The position numbers and the translations under genes are program-made. From assembly GCA_015069575.1 (NCBI GenBank), contig SVIH01000005.1:60712-124711 (forward strand): 64,000 bases of DNA. The letters run 5' to 3'. Source of the stretch: Clostridiales bacterium. GTDB taxonomy: Bacteria; Bacillota; Clostridia; Christensenellales; QALW01. Shown here one piece after another: positions 30,338 to 39,943 of this stretch (positions are counted from its first letter, which is position 1; every line of letters starts with the position of its first letter). A model generated the notes under the pieces. That model did no database searches, was not told the DNA's origin, and saw nothing but the letters and a program-made list of their open reading frames with translations.

Positions 30338-30823
30338 TTACTCTCCTTTAAATTCATTTACTATAACTCGGCGCCCCTGAATACCTGAAACAAAAATTTT
30401 CGTTTCTTTTTTAATAAAGGCGCCATCAGTAACAACATCAACACGCTTGCCATCAATTTCGGCTATGCCTGAAGGTCTTAAATCAGTAATGGCTACACCT
30501 GATTTATTCATTAAATCATTGTTATCATCATTTGCTGAAAAGCCTTCTTCTTTACTTGTTTTTGCAGAAAGCACAAAGGGATTGATACCTTTATCGGCGC
30601 TGTTTGCAAAGAAATATATTACAAGCATTATCATAACTATTATTGCCATAATAACAAAAACTACATACCAGCCGATATATGGAATCAGGCAAACTATACC
30701 AAATATAGAAAGCGCAGCGCCGCTGATACCGGCAATGCCAATTCCGGGAATAAAACATTCAAGGCATAAAAGCGCGCAGCCGGCTATCAACGCCGCAATT
30801 ATCAACCCTAAAGGAATAAACAT
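30338..30823 (-). CDS. NfeD-family membrane protein
   Basis: C-terminal OB-fold-like GVAITDLRPSGIAEIDGKRVDVVTDGAFI; next to floA. Confidence 0.9.
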   Translation of the reverse strand: MFIPLGLIIAALIAGCALLCLECFIPGIGIAGISGAALSIFGIVCLIPYIGWYVVFVIMAIIVMIMLVIYFFANSADKGINPFVLSAKTSKEEGFSANDDNNDLMNKSGVAITDLRPSGIAEIDGKRVDVVTDGAFIKKETKIFVSGIQGRRVIVNEFKGE

Positions 30824-30826
30824 ATA

Positions 30827-32305
30827 CTAAACCTCCTGAACAAATTTTTTAATTTTTAAAGATGCATTCAAAATGCCCCAAGGAGTTGCAATATGCAATG
30901 TTTTATCATCATATTTTGCAACTGCAACGGTATCATCATAAGCAATAAATCCTATTTGTTTATCAACATTACTTATAAACGCCGTCACCTTTCCATTGGC
31001 ATCAGACATACAAAGATCGTTGTTTTCACCTATATAATAATACAAATTACTATAGTTGTAAAGAACATTGTTGCTTTGAATATTTCCAACTGTTTGCACA
31101 TTCATTTTATCTTTGAAAATCAACACTTCATAAGGGGGAGTTTTTCTTTTAAACAAAATCAGCGCTGTATCTGCATTTTGCACTGCATCAATATCCGTTA
31201 ACAAAACATCACTGACTTTTCCGTTTTCAAGAGCCCTGAATTTATTACCCTCCAGAATATATATATTTCCTTTGCAATAATAAATATTCTCAAGCGAACA
31301 ACTTTCGCCCAATAAAAATGCCATTAAATTATCAGTGTAATCAATAATATTTGTTTTTACAATATTATTTTCCATTGTTTCGTAGGCAAAAACATCTCTG
31401 TTTATTGAAATATATTTGCCCCATATAATATTTTTTGCTTTTAAAACTGCTTCACTTGAATCTATTCTGTAAAGATCATATGTTAATGTAGGTTCGTTTT
31501 CATTACAGGTAAGAACAAAAATATGCTTGTTTTGTTCAAACTGCGATAACACTACAGAAGGAAGTTCAAATAAAATCTCACCGTCTGCATAAACAAACAG
31601 CGTAGCCACCTGACATGAAGCCGTTCTTTTTTGTACAGTGTGCTTGTTTTTTATTATATAAGCCTTTCCATTAACGCTATCCGTTGCCAAAATATCAAGG
31701 CCATCCATCATATAATTACGGTAATCTCCTGTAGCGGAATAAATAGGATATAAATATTCCCCATCAACTTCCTTACCCTTTTTTAACCTGAACAAAAAAG
31801 TTTCTTCGTTTACAAACTCACTTTGTGCAACGCCTTCTTCAATTTTAATCACGATACCGTCACGGCGAAAAAATAAAGTGTCTTTTTCATCAACAAAAAG
31901 CATATCACCGTTATTCTGAAGCCGTAAACTTTCCAGTTTTATTTTTTCAGCAATAGTTTTTACTTGTTCCTGCCCGTTTTTTTGGCAGATATCAGCAATA
32001 GTCTGACCATTTTCAACTAAAATGTTTGTTGCAAAAATTACGGTGTCTTTTTCCTTTAAGTATCTTACAAAATTAAGTTCATTACTGCCTGAAACATAGT
32101 TTACCTTCTTTTTTAATGAATATGCACCGTGCCTTTCAATGCGCCAGAGCATATCATCTTCACCAATACAATAAAAAGGAAAAATATTGCTTTGTTCTGC
32201 AGTAAAAGAGTAAACTTGTGCCTGTTGAGTTTGATTATCATTTCTACAACCTGAAAATAACAACAAAAATATCAACAATAATGCAAAAATTTTATAAACT
32301 TTCAT
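30827..32305 (-). CDS. Hypothetical lipoprotein
   Basis: KIFALLLIFLLLFSGCRN lipobox; overlaps glgA 3' end. Confidence 0.75.
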   Translation of the reverse strand: MKVYKIFALLLIFLLLFSGCRNDNQTQQAQVYSFTAEQSNIFPFYCIGEDDMLWRIERHGAYSLKKKVNYVSGSNELNFVRYLKEKDTVIFATNILVENGQTIADICQKNGQEQVKTIAEKIKLESLRLQNNGDMLFVDEKDTLFFRRDGIVIKIEEGVAQSEFVNEETFLFRLKKGKEVDGEYLYPIYSATGDYRNYMMDGLDILATDSVNGKAYIIKNKHTVQKRTASCQVATLFVYADGEILFELPSVVLSQFEQNKHIFVLTCNENEPTLTYDLYRIDSSEAVLKAKNIIWGKYISINRDVFAYETMENNIVKTNIIDYTDNLMAFLLGESCSLENIYYCKGNIYILEGNKFRALENGKVSDVLLTDIDAVQNADTALILFKRKTPPYEVLIFKDKMNVQTVGNIQSNNVLYNYSNLYYYIGENNDLCMSDANGKVTAFISNVDKQIGFIAYDDTVAVAKYDDKTLHIATPWGILNASLKIKKFVQEV

Positions 32306-33722
32306 AAAGCACCTGATATTCTTTTGCGGAATTTTTCCAGGAATAATCCACGCTCATTGCCCGTTTAGCCATGGAATTCCACTGTTTTTTATCTTCATAA
32401 ACTTTTAAGGCATAACTAATTGTATTAAGCATATCGTGGGCATTATAATTACAAAAACTGAATCCTGTGCCTGTTTGTTCAAACTCATTAAAACTGATAA
32501 CAGTATCCTTTAAACCGCCTGTTTCCCTTACGATAGGTAATGTACCGTAACGAAGGCTCATAAGTTGCGAAAGCCCGCAAGGCTCAAATAATGACGGCAT
32601 TAAAAACGCGTCGCAACCTGCGTATATTTTATGGGAAAGTTCTTCACTGTAAAAAATATTTGCCTTTAATTTTTGCGGATATTTCTGCTGATAAAACTTA
32701 AACATATCCTCGTAACGCTTTTCCCCTGTACCAAGCACCACAAGTTGAATATCCTTTTGTAAAATTTCATCAAGCACACAGTCAATAAGATCAAAGCCTT
32801 TTTGATCGGTAAGGCGTGAAACAATACCTAGAAGCATTGTGTCTTCATTTTGAGGTAATCCCATTTCTTTTTGAAGTTCTTTTTTATTAATTTTTTTATT
32901 TAAAAAATTAACCTTGTTATAACAAGCATAAATTAACGGATCGCATTTAGGATCAAAAGTTTTATAATCTATCCCGTTAACGATTCCTATAAGGTCGTTT
33001 TGCCTTTTTACAATATAATCATTAAGACCTTCACCGTAAAAATCTGTTTTAATTTCCTGTGCATAACTTGCGCTTACAGTTGTTATCTTATCGCTTAAAC
33101 AAAGAGCACCTTTTAAAAGATTTGCGTTGCCGTGTTGTTGAAGCGTTCCGTTATCAAAATAACTGTTTGAAACGCCTAAAACATCTTCAATAATTTCTTT
33201 AGAATATATACCTTGAAATTTAAGGTTATGTATAGTAAATATAGTTTTTGTGTTTTTATAAAATTCAGTGTTTTTAAACTCGTCAAAAAGATACACAGGA
33301 ATCATTGATGCCTGCCAATCATGGCAATGAATTATATCAGGTTTAAAATCAATAATGGGCATAACCGATAAAACTGCACGGCAGAAAAAAGCGAACTTTT
33401 CAATATCCCCTCTTGCTTCACCATAAGGCGTTTCAGTTTTAAAATAGAACTCATTATCAATAAAATAATAAGTAATACCGTTATTTTGCGCCCTGAAAAC
33501 ACCTGCATATTGCATGCGCCAAGAAAGACGCACATCTATATGAAATAAAAATTCTAAATTTTCCTGGTTTTTTAAGCAAGCATACTTAGGCAAAATTACA
33601 CGAACATCGTATTTCCTTTTATCAAAATATTCAGGCAACGTGCCTGCAACATCTGCCAAGCCCCCTGTTTTTACAAAAGGAACTGCCTCAGAAGAAACAA
33701 AAAGAATTTTTTTCTTTGCCAT
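32292..33722 (-). CDS. glgA: Glycogen synthase
   Basis: KKILFVSSEAVPFVKTGGLADVAGTLP...FLMPSLFEPCGLSQLMSLRYGTLPIVRETGGL. Confidence 0.96.
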   Translation of the reverse strand: MAKKKILFVSSEAVPFVKTGGLADVAGTLPEYFDKRKYDVRVILPKYACLKNQENLEFLFHIDVRLSWRMQYAGVFRAQNNGITYYFIDNEFYFKTETPYGEARGDIEKFAFFCRAVLSVMPIIDFKPDIIHCHDWQASMIPVYLFDEFKNTEFYKNTKTIFTIHNLKFQGIYSKEIIEDVLGVSNSYFDNGTLQQHGNANLLKGALCLSDKITTVSASYAQEIKTDFYGEGLNDYIVKRQNDLIGIVNGIDYKTFDPKCDPLIYACYNKVNFLNKKINKKELQKEMGLPQNEDTMLLGIVSRLTDQKGFDLIDCVLDEILQKDIQLVVLGTGEKRYEDMFKFYQQKYPQKLKANIFYSEELSHKIYAGCDAFLMPSLFEPCGLSQLMSLRYGTLPIVRETGGLKDTVISFNEFEQTGTGFSFCNYNAHDMLNTISYALKVYEDKKQWNSMAKRAMSVDYSWKNSAKEYQVLYESL

Positions 33723-33750
33723 AGTATCAAGCCTTTCATATAAGTTAAAA

Positions 33751-33886
33751 TTATTATATCATAAGTAAAAATACTTGCTTGCAAGGGCATTTTTACGCCT
33801 TTATTCAATAAACTGCTGTGCAAAGCACAGTGTGCACGAAGTGTAAATTCTTGCCTTTTGCAATAATTTATATGTTTATTATATCA
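33751..33886 (-). repeat. 136-bp structured intergenic element, copy 1 (5' leader of glgA)
   Basis: Differs from 52816..52951 at 4 of 136 positions by hand alignment; three hairpins. Confidence 0.95.
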
Positions 33887-33906
33887 TATTTACTGCTGTT
33901 TTTCAA
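33878..33906 (-). promoter_or_regulatory. SigA-type promoter transcribing element copy 1 toward glgA
   Basis: Minus strand TTGAAA-N17-TATAAT. Confidence 0.7.
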
Positions 33907-33973
33907 CTTTTCATATTAAAAAGCGCACTAAAAAATAATCACCTTGCCCATAAAGACAAGGTGATAAAACAAA

Positions 33974-35260
33974 TTAAACAGCCATCTTACCTGTTTCTGT
34001 ACTTAAAATACGGAAAGAGGTTTTTTCTTTTCCGTCTATTGCAGAAAAATATACGGCAAAATCAAGGTCGTTATATTTGCCGAAAAACTCATAGCAAAGT
34101 TGCTCTTTTTCATTTATGCTTATTAATGCAACACGGGAAGTTTCAACCATAAATCCTTCTTTTAAATTCTTTTGTGCCTGCTGTTTTGTTATTTTTATTT
34201 CATCTATTGTGCGATTATGATTATTCATTATATAACTTTTTCCTTCAAAAGCCACAACACTTCCATCATCAAGGGCGATTTTAACTTTAAATATATCCGG
34301 ATAAATTACCACATCATCAACAACAGGAACAAAATTAAACACAATAAAGTTGCCATAATATTCCTGCCACACATTTTTTACTTTGCCAAACCCAAGTTTT
34401 TTTACAAATTCATTTGCTTTTTGCTCGGCTTGTTCATTAGTTAAAACCGCATCTGATATTTCACGGTCAGAAAGCGCAAGATAAAGTAATCCGCCTTTTT
34501 TTGTAACCTGTAAAGTTAATGCATCACTTTCAAAAAGATATAGCGGTTGCTCACCTGTAATTTCATTTTTAAATGAACAATCAAAACCTAATTTTTTAAC
34601 ATATTCCTGCGCCTGTTCTACCGTTACTTCATTTCTATCCTGTTTAGGTGTATTTCTTTCTTGCCCATCAGAAAAAGGTCCATCAAAAATAACCGAAGGA
34701 TATTCTATAAGATTCTCACCAATACTTCCAAACATTCCGCTTGTTTCTGTTTTGCCGTCATTAACATTTAAAAGAGATATTTTTCTGCTTAATATATCTG
34801 CTTCAACCATATTAAGTTCTGCATTAACCTGTTTGCAGGTATCAAAAAATTCCTGAATTTGTTTATCAAAATTATCCGGAAGTTTAAATCCCTCAGAATA
34901 ATTTTTAATAACGGTAGTGCAATAAGAAGAAAGTTGATTAGTAAATTTTAAGGTATTCTGCACTCCCGTAGCAACAATAGGAAGGCGTGAAAGTTCCTGC
35001 CCGCAAGAAGCACTTTTTAACGCAACCACAGATAAAAGTTGATTAATAACCTTTTCATCTACTGAAATCATAAGTTTTGAAAGATCCGATTCAATGGTAC
35101 GCATACTGCTTATGGCTTCCTGCGTTGATGAAATTAAAGAGTTTTCATATTTTAATTTCACTTCGCTTAACTCGTTTGATTTAAATATGGTTACAACACT
35201 TAACGCAAGTATAGTTAAAGTTAAAACGCCTGTAATAATATAATATAAAAATTTTCTCAT
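33974..35260 (-). CDS. ypeB: Germination protein YpeB
   Basis: YpeB N-terminal helical region and PepSY-like repeats; adjacent to sleB. Confidence 0.9.
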   Translation of the reverse strand: MRKFLYYIITGVLTLTILALSVVTIFKSNELSEVKLKYENSLISSTQEAISSMRTIESDLSKLMISVDEKVINQLLSVVALKSASCGQELSRLPIVATGVQNTLKFTNQLSSYCTTVIKNYSEGFKLPDNFDKQIQEFFDTCKQVNAELNMVEADILSRKISLLNVNDGKTETSGMFGSIGENLIEYPSVIFDGPFSDGQERNTPKQDRNEVTVEQAQEYVKKLGFDCSFKNEITGEQPLYLFESDALTLQVTKKGGLLYLALSDREISDAVLTNEQAEQKANEFVKKLGFGKVKNVWQEYYGNFIVFNFVPVVDDVVIYPDIFKVKIALDDGSVVAFEGKSYIMNNHNRTIDEIKITKQQAQKNLKEGFMVETSRVALISINEKEQLCYEFFGKYNDLDFAVYFSAIDGKEKTSFRILSTETGKMAV

Positions 35261-35269
35261 TTTTTCTCC

Positions 35270-35896
35270 TTACCTGCAAAAAGAATGATTGCCAACTGAC
35301 AAGGTAACTTCTTTAGAGAGCATCCATTTATTTGTGGCGGTTTTAGGATTATAGTAATATAGGCACCCATTTGTTGGATCCCATCCGCCAAAGGCATCAC
35401 GGGCGGCACGAATACATTCTTCATCGGGGGTAAGATTTATTTGCCCATCGCTAACTGCATCAAAAGCGCCCGGCTGATATATTACCCCTGCAACAGAATT
35501 AGGAAAATTTGCATCCTTTACCCTGTTTAAAATTACTGCGCCAACTGCAACTTTGCCTAAATACACTTCACCACGCGCCTCACCATAAATACACCGCGCA
35601 AGTAAGTATACATCGCTTGATGAATTTGTGCTTTCCGTATTTATTTTAAGGGCATCAAGAGTTTTTACACCTGCAATACCATCAGGAACAAGCCCGTTAT
35701 CTTTTTGAAACTGTATAACTGCATTTCTTGTTTTTGAACCATAAATACCATCAACTGTAACACTGTATCCCCTGTCGTTTAACGCCTGCTGAAGTTTAAT
35801 TACTTCCTGTCCCCTTGTACCCTGGCTTAAGGTTGCCGCCGAAACAGAAACCGTTATAATTAGAAAAATCAGAATCAGCGATAAAGTTTTTTTCAT
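35270..35896 (-). CDS. sleB: Spore cortex-lytic enzyme SleB
   Basis: PG-binding domain (SQGTRGQEVIKLQQALNDRGY) plus hydrolase (LLARCIYGEARGEVYLGKVAVGAVILNRV). Confidence 0.93.
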   Translation of the reverse strand: MKKTLSLILIFLIITVSVSAATLSQGTRGQEVIKLQQALNDRGYSVTVDGIYGSKTRNAVIQFQKDNGLVPDGIAGVKTLDALKINTESTNSSSDVYLLARCIYGEARGEVYLGKVAVGAVILNRVKDANFPNSVAGVIYQPGAFDAVSDGQINLTPDEECIRAARDAFGGWDPTNGCLYYYNPKTATNKWMLSKEVTLSVGNHSFCR

Positions 35897-36411
35897 AAAA
35901 CACCTAACCTTTCAAGAATTTCAACAAAAAATGATTTATATTCAACCTTTTTTTCACTTGTTGTATAACACATATTAGGGAAAGCAACGCACCACCAATT
36001 TCTGCCTGCGCCTTCGCCAATTTCAATTATTAAAGCAGTGTATTCCCCTTCAGGATAAACAGTACCGTTATAATTTTTTCTAGGAAAATACTCTTGCCCC
36101 AATGTTACATTACAGTCCGTTTTTGAAACATCCTGCGCAATTTTCTGAAGCTCGGGCAACTGCTGTGTTAAAACTTCAACAGCCTGTTCTTTTGTTTCTA
36201 ACTGTTCTAAAACAGGCGCAAGATATTCGTTTACTTTATCCCTTACAAGCAGTTTGGTTGCCTGGTCCGATTCAGAATCAGAATTTGCCCTGATATGTAT
36301 CCTTACAATATCTTGTTTTAAATTTAAATTAAAAATTCCCACAACAGCAACTATTACGATAAGCATAAAAATTATAATTTTTTTCATTATTATCTCTCCT
36401 TTTCGCATCAA
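35893..36411 (-). CDS. spoIIR: Stage II sporulation protein R
   Basis: VRIHIRANSDSESDQATKLLVRDKV...GAGRNWWCVAFPNMCY. Confidence 0.95.
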   Translation of the reverse strand: MMRKGEIIMKKIIIFMLIVIVAVVGIFNLNLKQDIVRIHIRANSDSESDQATKLLVRDKVNEYLAPVLEQLETKEQAVEVLTQQLPELQKIAQDVSKTDCNVTLGQEYFPRKNYNGTVYPEGEYTALIIEIGEGAGRNWWCVAFPNMCYTTSEKKVEYKSFFVEILERLGVL

Positions 36412-36474
36412 GTATTAACTGATATTTTTTGATTTATACCGTTTTTTTACAATCAAAAAAGTTTGTTTTTTTGC

Positions 36475-36503
36475 TTGACATAATAAAACATTAAGTATAT
36501 AAT
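36475..36503 (+). promoter_or_regulatory. Promoter TTGACA-N17-TATAAT for tRNA-Pro
   Basis: Exact consensus. Confidence 0.88.
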
Positions 36504-36514
36504 ACTTTTGTTTT

Positions 36515-36591
36515 CTGGGTGTGGCGCAGTTTGGTAGCGTGCATGAATGGGGTTCATGAGGCCGGAAGTTCAAGTCTTCTCACCCAGACCA
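36515..36591 (+). tRNA. tRNA-Pro(GGG), CCA encoded
   Basis: CTGGGTG/CACCCAG acceptor; CATGA-ATGGGGT-TCATG anticodon arm. Confidence 0.92.
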
Positions 36592-36662
36592 TAAAAACCG
36601 CATTTCATATAAAGAAATGCGGTTTTTTATTTTATAAAAAAAGCGTCCTGTAGGACGCTTTT

Positions 36663-37637
36663 TTAAATTTCATATGCCTGGCTGTGCGCATGATTGTTAA
36701 ATTCATCAATTACGGTTATTCTAAAATACCCATCACTTTCCTTTAATTTAAAGGTTGCTTTTGTTAAATCTTTGCCTGTTTTCGCATCACATCTTCTGCC
36801 TTTTGTTGAAATGCTTATGCGCTTTGCACTTGAACATTCAACCGTTACTTCATTACCTTTTTTAATTAAAGAATAAATTAACGGTCCTTGGCTTGAATAA
36901 AATTCACCGTTTTTAAGGGCAGTCATTATTGTATCGTAATTAAGTTCCGGGGCGTTTATCATAATAAAAGCGCCGAACATACTTTCTTTTTTGTGGCTAT
37001 CGTCTGCCATAGTAGCAAAAACTTTTTTGCCACTTCTTAAAATATCATCAAAAACTTTAATCTGATAGCCTTCACCGCCCTCGCAAGAACAGGTGTGATT
37101 ATAAATTTCAACAAAATCAAAGTTTTCGTATTGTAAATAATCCGTTGCATCTTCTAATGACCAATCGGGGTGATTATACGAAACTAAAAAGCCCTGTGAT
37201 TTTGCTTCTTTTATAATTGCGTTTATTCCATCTTTTGAATAAATACGGTTGTATTCACCGTTAAATTTGATTTTATCTTCAATGTTTGGGTTTTTAAAAT
37301 GGTCGTAAACTGAATTATAACAGGGCGTTACCACGTTGTGCTGATTTTGCGCATATAAATTAAGATGTGTAACGCGCATTAACGTGTTTTTTAAAGTGGA
37401 TTGTTTAGGGAATTCCTTAATTGCAATCTCACAGGAAGTAATTGTTAAAAAATCCTTATCATCTAAAAAAGAATTATCAATTAAATGCTCGTGATCGGTA
37501 AAAGCAACAACGGAATAGCCTTGCTTTTTAAACAGTTCCTTTTGTTCCTGAACAGATAATTTACCGTCAGAGTTAGTGCTGTGACAGTGCATCGCAGCCT
37601 TAAAAAAAGGCATATTTTTGTTAAGTAGAATTTGCAT
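36663..37637 (-). CDS. PHP-domain metal-dependent phosphoesterase
   Basis: AAMHCHSTNSDGKLSVQEQKELFKKQGYSVVAFTDHEHL. Confidence 0.88.
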   Translation of the reverse strand: MQILLNKNMPFFKAAMHCHSTNSDGKLSVQEQKELFKKQGYSVVAFTDHEHLIDNSFLDDKDFLTITSCEIAIKEFPKQSTLKNTLMRVTHLNLYAQNQHNVVTPCYNSVYDHFKNPNIEDKIKFNGEYNRIYSKDGINAIIKEAKSQGFLVSYNHPDWSLEDATDYLQYENFDFVEIYNHTCSCEGGEGYQIKVFDDILRSGKKVFATMADDSHKKESMFGAFIMINAPELNYDTIMTALKNGEFYSSQGPLIYSLIKKGNEVTVECSSAKRISISTKGRRCDAKTGKDLTKATFKLKESDGYFRITVIDEFNNHAHSQAYEI

Positions 37638-37711
37638 AAATTGGGATCCTTTTGAATAATACTGATGATTTCATTATATATCATCTAATAATGAAAGTCA
37701 ATCAATAGAAT

Positions 37712-37804
37712 ACCCACTTTGGTTTCAAAACTCCCCTATTACTATTGAACAACAAAAGACACCACATTTGTGATGTCTTTTATTATTGGCGGAGAAGGGG
37801 GGAT
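37712..37804. repeat. ~92-bp direct repeat, copy A (ends in a tRNA-Ser 3'-end fragment)
   Basis: Near-identical to 37913..38004. Confidence 0.9.
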
Positions 37805-37912
37805 ACGCCTGTTTCACAGGCTTCCTGCTCGTTGACCGTTGCTTCGCAACAGTTCCCAACTCACAGTGCTTGGCTAAAAACAGTTTACTAAACTGTTTTT
37901 TATCGCCTGCGC

Positions 37913-38004
37913 ACCCACTTTGGCTTCAAATCCCCCTGTTACTACTGAACAACAAAAGACACCACATTTGTGATGTCTTTTATTATTGGCGGAGAAGGGG
38001 GGAT
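37913..38004. repeat. ~92-bp direct repeat, copy B (runs into intact tRNA-Ser)
   Basis: Near-identical to 37712..37804. Confidence 0.9.
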
Positions 38005-38078
38005 TTGAACCCCCGCACGGTAATTAGCCGCCTACTGGTGTTCGAAGCCAGACCCTTCAGCCTCTTGGGTACTTCTCC
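37987..38078 (-). tRNA. tRNA-Ser(CGA), CCA encoded
   Basis: GGAGAAG...CTTCTCC acceptor, long variable arm, TTCGAAC anticodon loop. Confidence 0.88.
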
Positions 38079-38127
38079 GTACGCAAAAATTATTATACAT
38101 AAAACTTAATATTTGTCAAGTTGACCT

Positions 38128-38292
38128 TTATAAAAGTCTGTTTAGCATATTTTCTTTTTTCTTTGATAAAATCTCATCGTCAAATTCAACATAAATACAT
38201 TGAGTGCACATTCCTGAATTATCAATACTTATATTTTCTAACTTGCAGTTTCCGTTTTCCTGATAAATGCAAAAAACGTTATCACATTCCAT
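38128..38292 (-). CDS. 54-aa Cys-containing small protein (not in ORF track)
   Basis: MECDNVFCIYQENGNCKLENISIDNSGMCTQCIYVEFDDEILSKKKENMLNRLL; AAGGGGA RBS. Confidence 0.75.
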   Translation of the reverse strand: MECDNVFCIYQENGNCKLENISIDNSGMCTQCIYVEFDDEILSKKKENMLNRLL

Positions 38293-38404
38293 ATTTATTT
38301 CCCCTTTTTACAATTCAAGTAAATTATAACATTATTTTTAAAATTACGCAAGCGCGTATACGCGGAAATGTAAATGGGCATACAATATTTTTGAGGTGAA
38401 TATA

Positions 38405-38647
38405 ATGAGCGTTAAAGATATTGTAGTAAAAAGATTTCAGGAAATCTTAAAAGAAAGAAACGTAAAAATAAACGAACTTGCCAATATTTCAGGCGTAACA
38501 CCGTCAACTGCTTACAGTATGATGGACAAAACAAGGCGAGACGTTTCAATTGTAACAATTAAAAAGTTTTGTGATGGGCTTGATATAACGTTGGGCGAGT
38601 TCTTTTCAACCAAAGAGTTTGATGAATTAGAACAAGAAATAAAATAA
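38405..38647 (+). CDS. XRE/Cro-CI family HTH regulator
   Basis: KINELANISGVTPSTAYSMMDKTRRDVSIVTIKKFCDGLDITLGEFF; ATG with GAGGTG RBS. Confidence 0.9.
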   Translation: MSVKDIVVKRFQEILKERNVKINELANISGVTPSTAYSMMDKTRRDVSIVTIKKFCDGLDITLGEFFSTKEFDELEQEIK

Positions 38648-38721
38648 TTCAATTTTAATTAATTTCCATCTTGCTCTTTTATTAAAGGCGTGTTAAAATG
38701 CATTTTAAGAGGTGAACGATA

Positions 38722-39831
38722 ATGAAAAAATATGATATTGCTGCATACGTTTGGCCTGCATATACAGGCGATGAAGAAAAAACAAGGATTTTCTGGGAAG
38801 AAGGCTATGGCGAATGGCAGACGGTTAAAAATTCTAAACCCAAGGCAAACGGATATAATTGGGGCAGAAAGCCACTTTGGGGCTTTGTAAACGAGGCTGA
38901 CCCATATGTTATGCAAATGGAAATTGAATCCGCGTTAGAGCACGGCGTAAATGTTTTTATTTACGATTGGTATTGGTATGATAACAGTCCTTTTTTAGAA
39001 AACTGCCTTAACGAAGGCTTTTTAAAAGCGCCTAACACCAACAAAATGAAGTTTTACATTATGTGGGCAAACCACGATGTAAACTATACCTGGGATATTC
39101 GCAATTCAAAGATGATTGATAAAACAACGCTTTATAAAGGGACAGTAACCTTTGAACAGTTTAAGGATATCGGCAAACGTTGGATTGAAATGTACTTTAA
39201 TAAGGAAAACTACTATACAATAGACGGTAAACCCGTTGTAAGTATTTATGACCTTAATAATTTTATTAAGGGATTAGGTGGTATGTTAAAGGCTAAAGAA
39301 GCGATTTCCTGGCTTCAGGAAGAAGCAACAAAAGCAGGGTTAAAGGGCGTGCATTTACAGTTTATCCGTTGGAATGGCAAAGCACAAAAGATTACAGGTG
39401 TTGATGGCGAAGTTATGGAAACCACCGCGGAAATCGTTGAAGATTTAGGGTTTAATTCACTTACCCATTATCAGTACTGTCACTTTACCAACATTAACAG
39501 AGATTATAACGTGATAATGGAAGACGTTAGAAATCAATGGAAAGAAATTGAAGCAGAATATAATATTCCGTATTATCCGCATATTTCTCTTGGTTGGGAT
39601 AATAACCCAAGATTTAAGGATTTTATTCCACATATTACCACAAATAACACTCCTGAAAACATTGAAACAGCATTAAGGCAAGCTAAAGAATTTGCAGATA
39701 AAAACAATGTAAACCTTATTACCGTAAACAGCTGGAACGAATGGACTGAAACAAGTTATCTTCAGCCTGATAATATTTACGGTTACGGGTATCTTCAGGC
39801 AATTAAAAAAGTTTTTAAAGATGAAGATTAA
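38722..39831 (+). CDS. WbsX / GH99-like protein
   Basis: AAYVWPAYTGDE...FIYDWYWYDNSPFLENCLNEGF...NSWNEWTETSYLQPD. Confidence 0.85.
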   Translation: MKKYDIAAYVWPAYTGDEEKTRIFWEEGYGEWQTVKNSKPKANGYNWGRKPLWGFVNEADPYVMQMEIESALEHGVNVFIYDWYWYDNSPFLENCLNEGFLKAPNTNKMKFYIMWANHDVNYTWDIRNSKMIDKTTLYKGTVTFEQFKDIGKRWIEMYFNKENYYTIDGKPVVSIYDLNNFIKGLGGMLKAKEAISWLQEEATKAGLKGVHLQFIRWNGKAQKITGVDGEVMETTAEIVEDLGFNSLTHYQYCHFTNINRDYNVIMEDVRNQWKEIEAEYNIPYYPHISLGWDNNPRFKDFIPHITTNNTPENIETALRQAKEFADKNNVNLITVNSWNEWTETSYLQPDNIYGYGYLQAIKKVFKDED

Positions 39832-39943
39832 TTTTTAAAGCACCGGCAAGGTGCTTTATTTTTTTTAATTTTTATTGACAAAACTAAAAAAGTGTTGTAT
39901 CATTATATTAGTCAAGTAATACAGCGCAAAAAAAGGAGAGGTT

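Noticed and set aside
37786-38109. ORF 37786..38109 (+)
   Set aside because: Translation of the antisense strand of tRNA-Ser (WRRRGDLNPRTVISR), a classic spurious ORF
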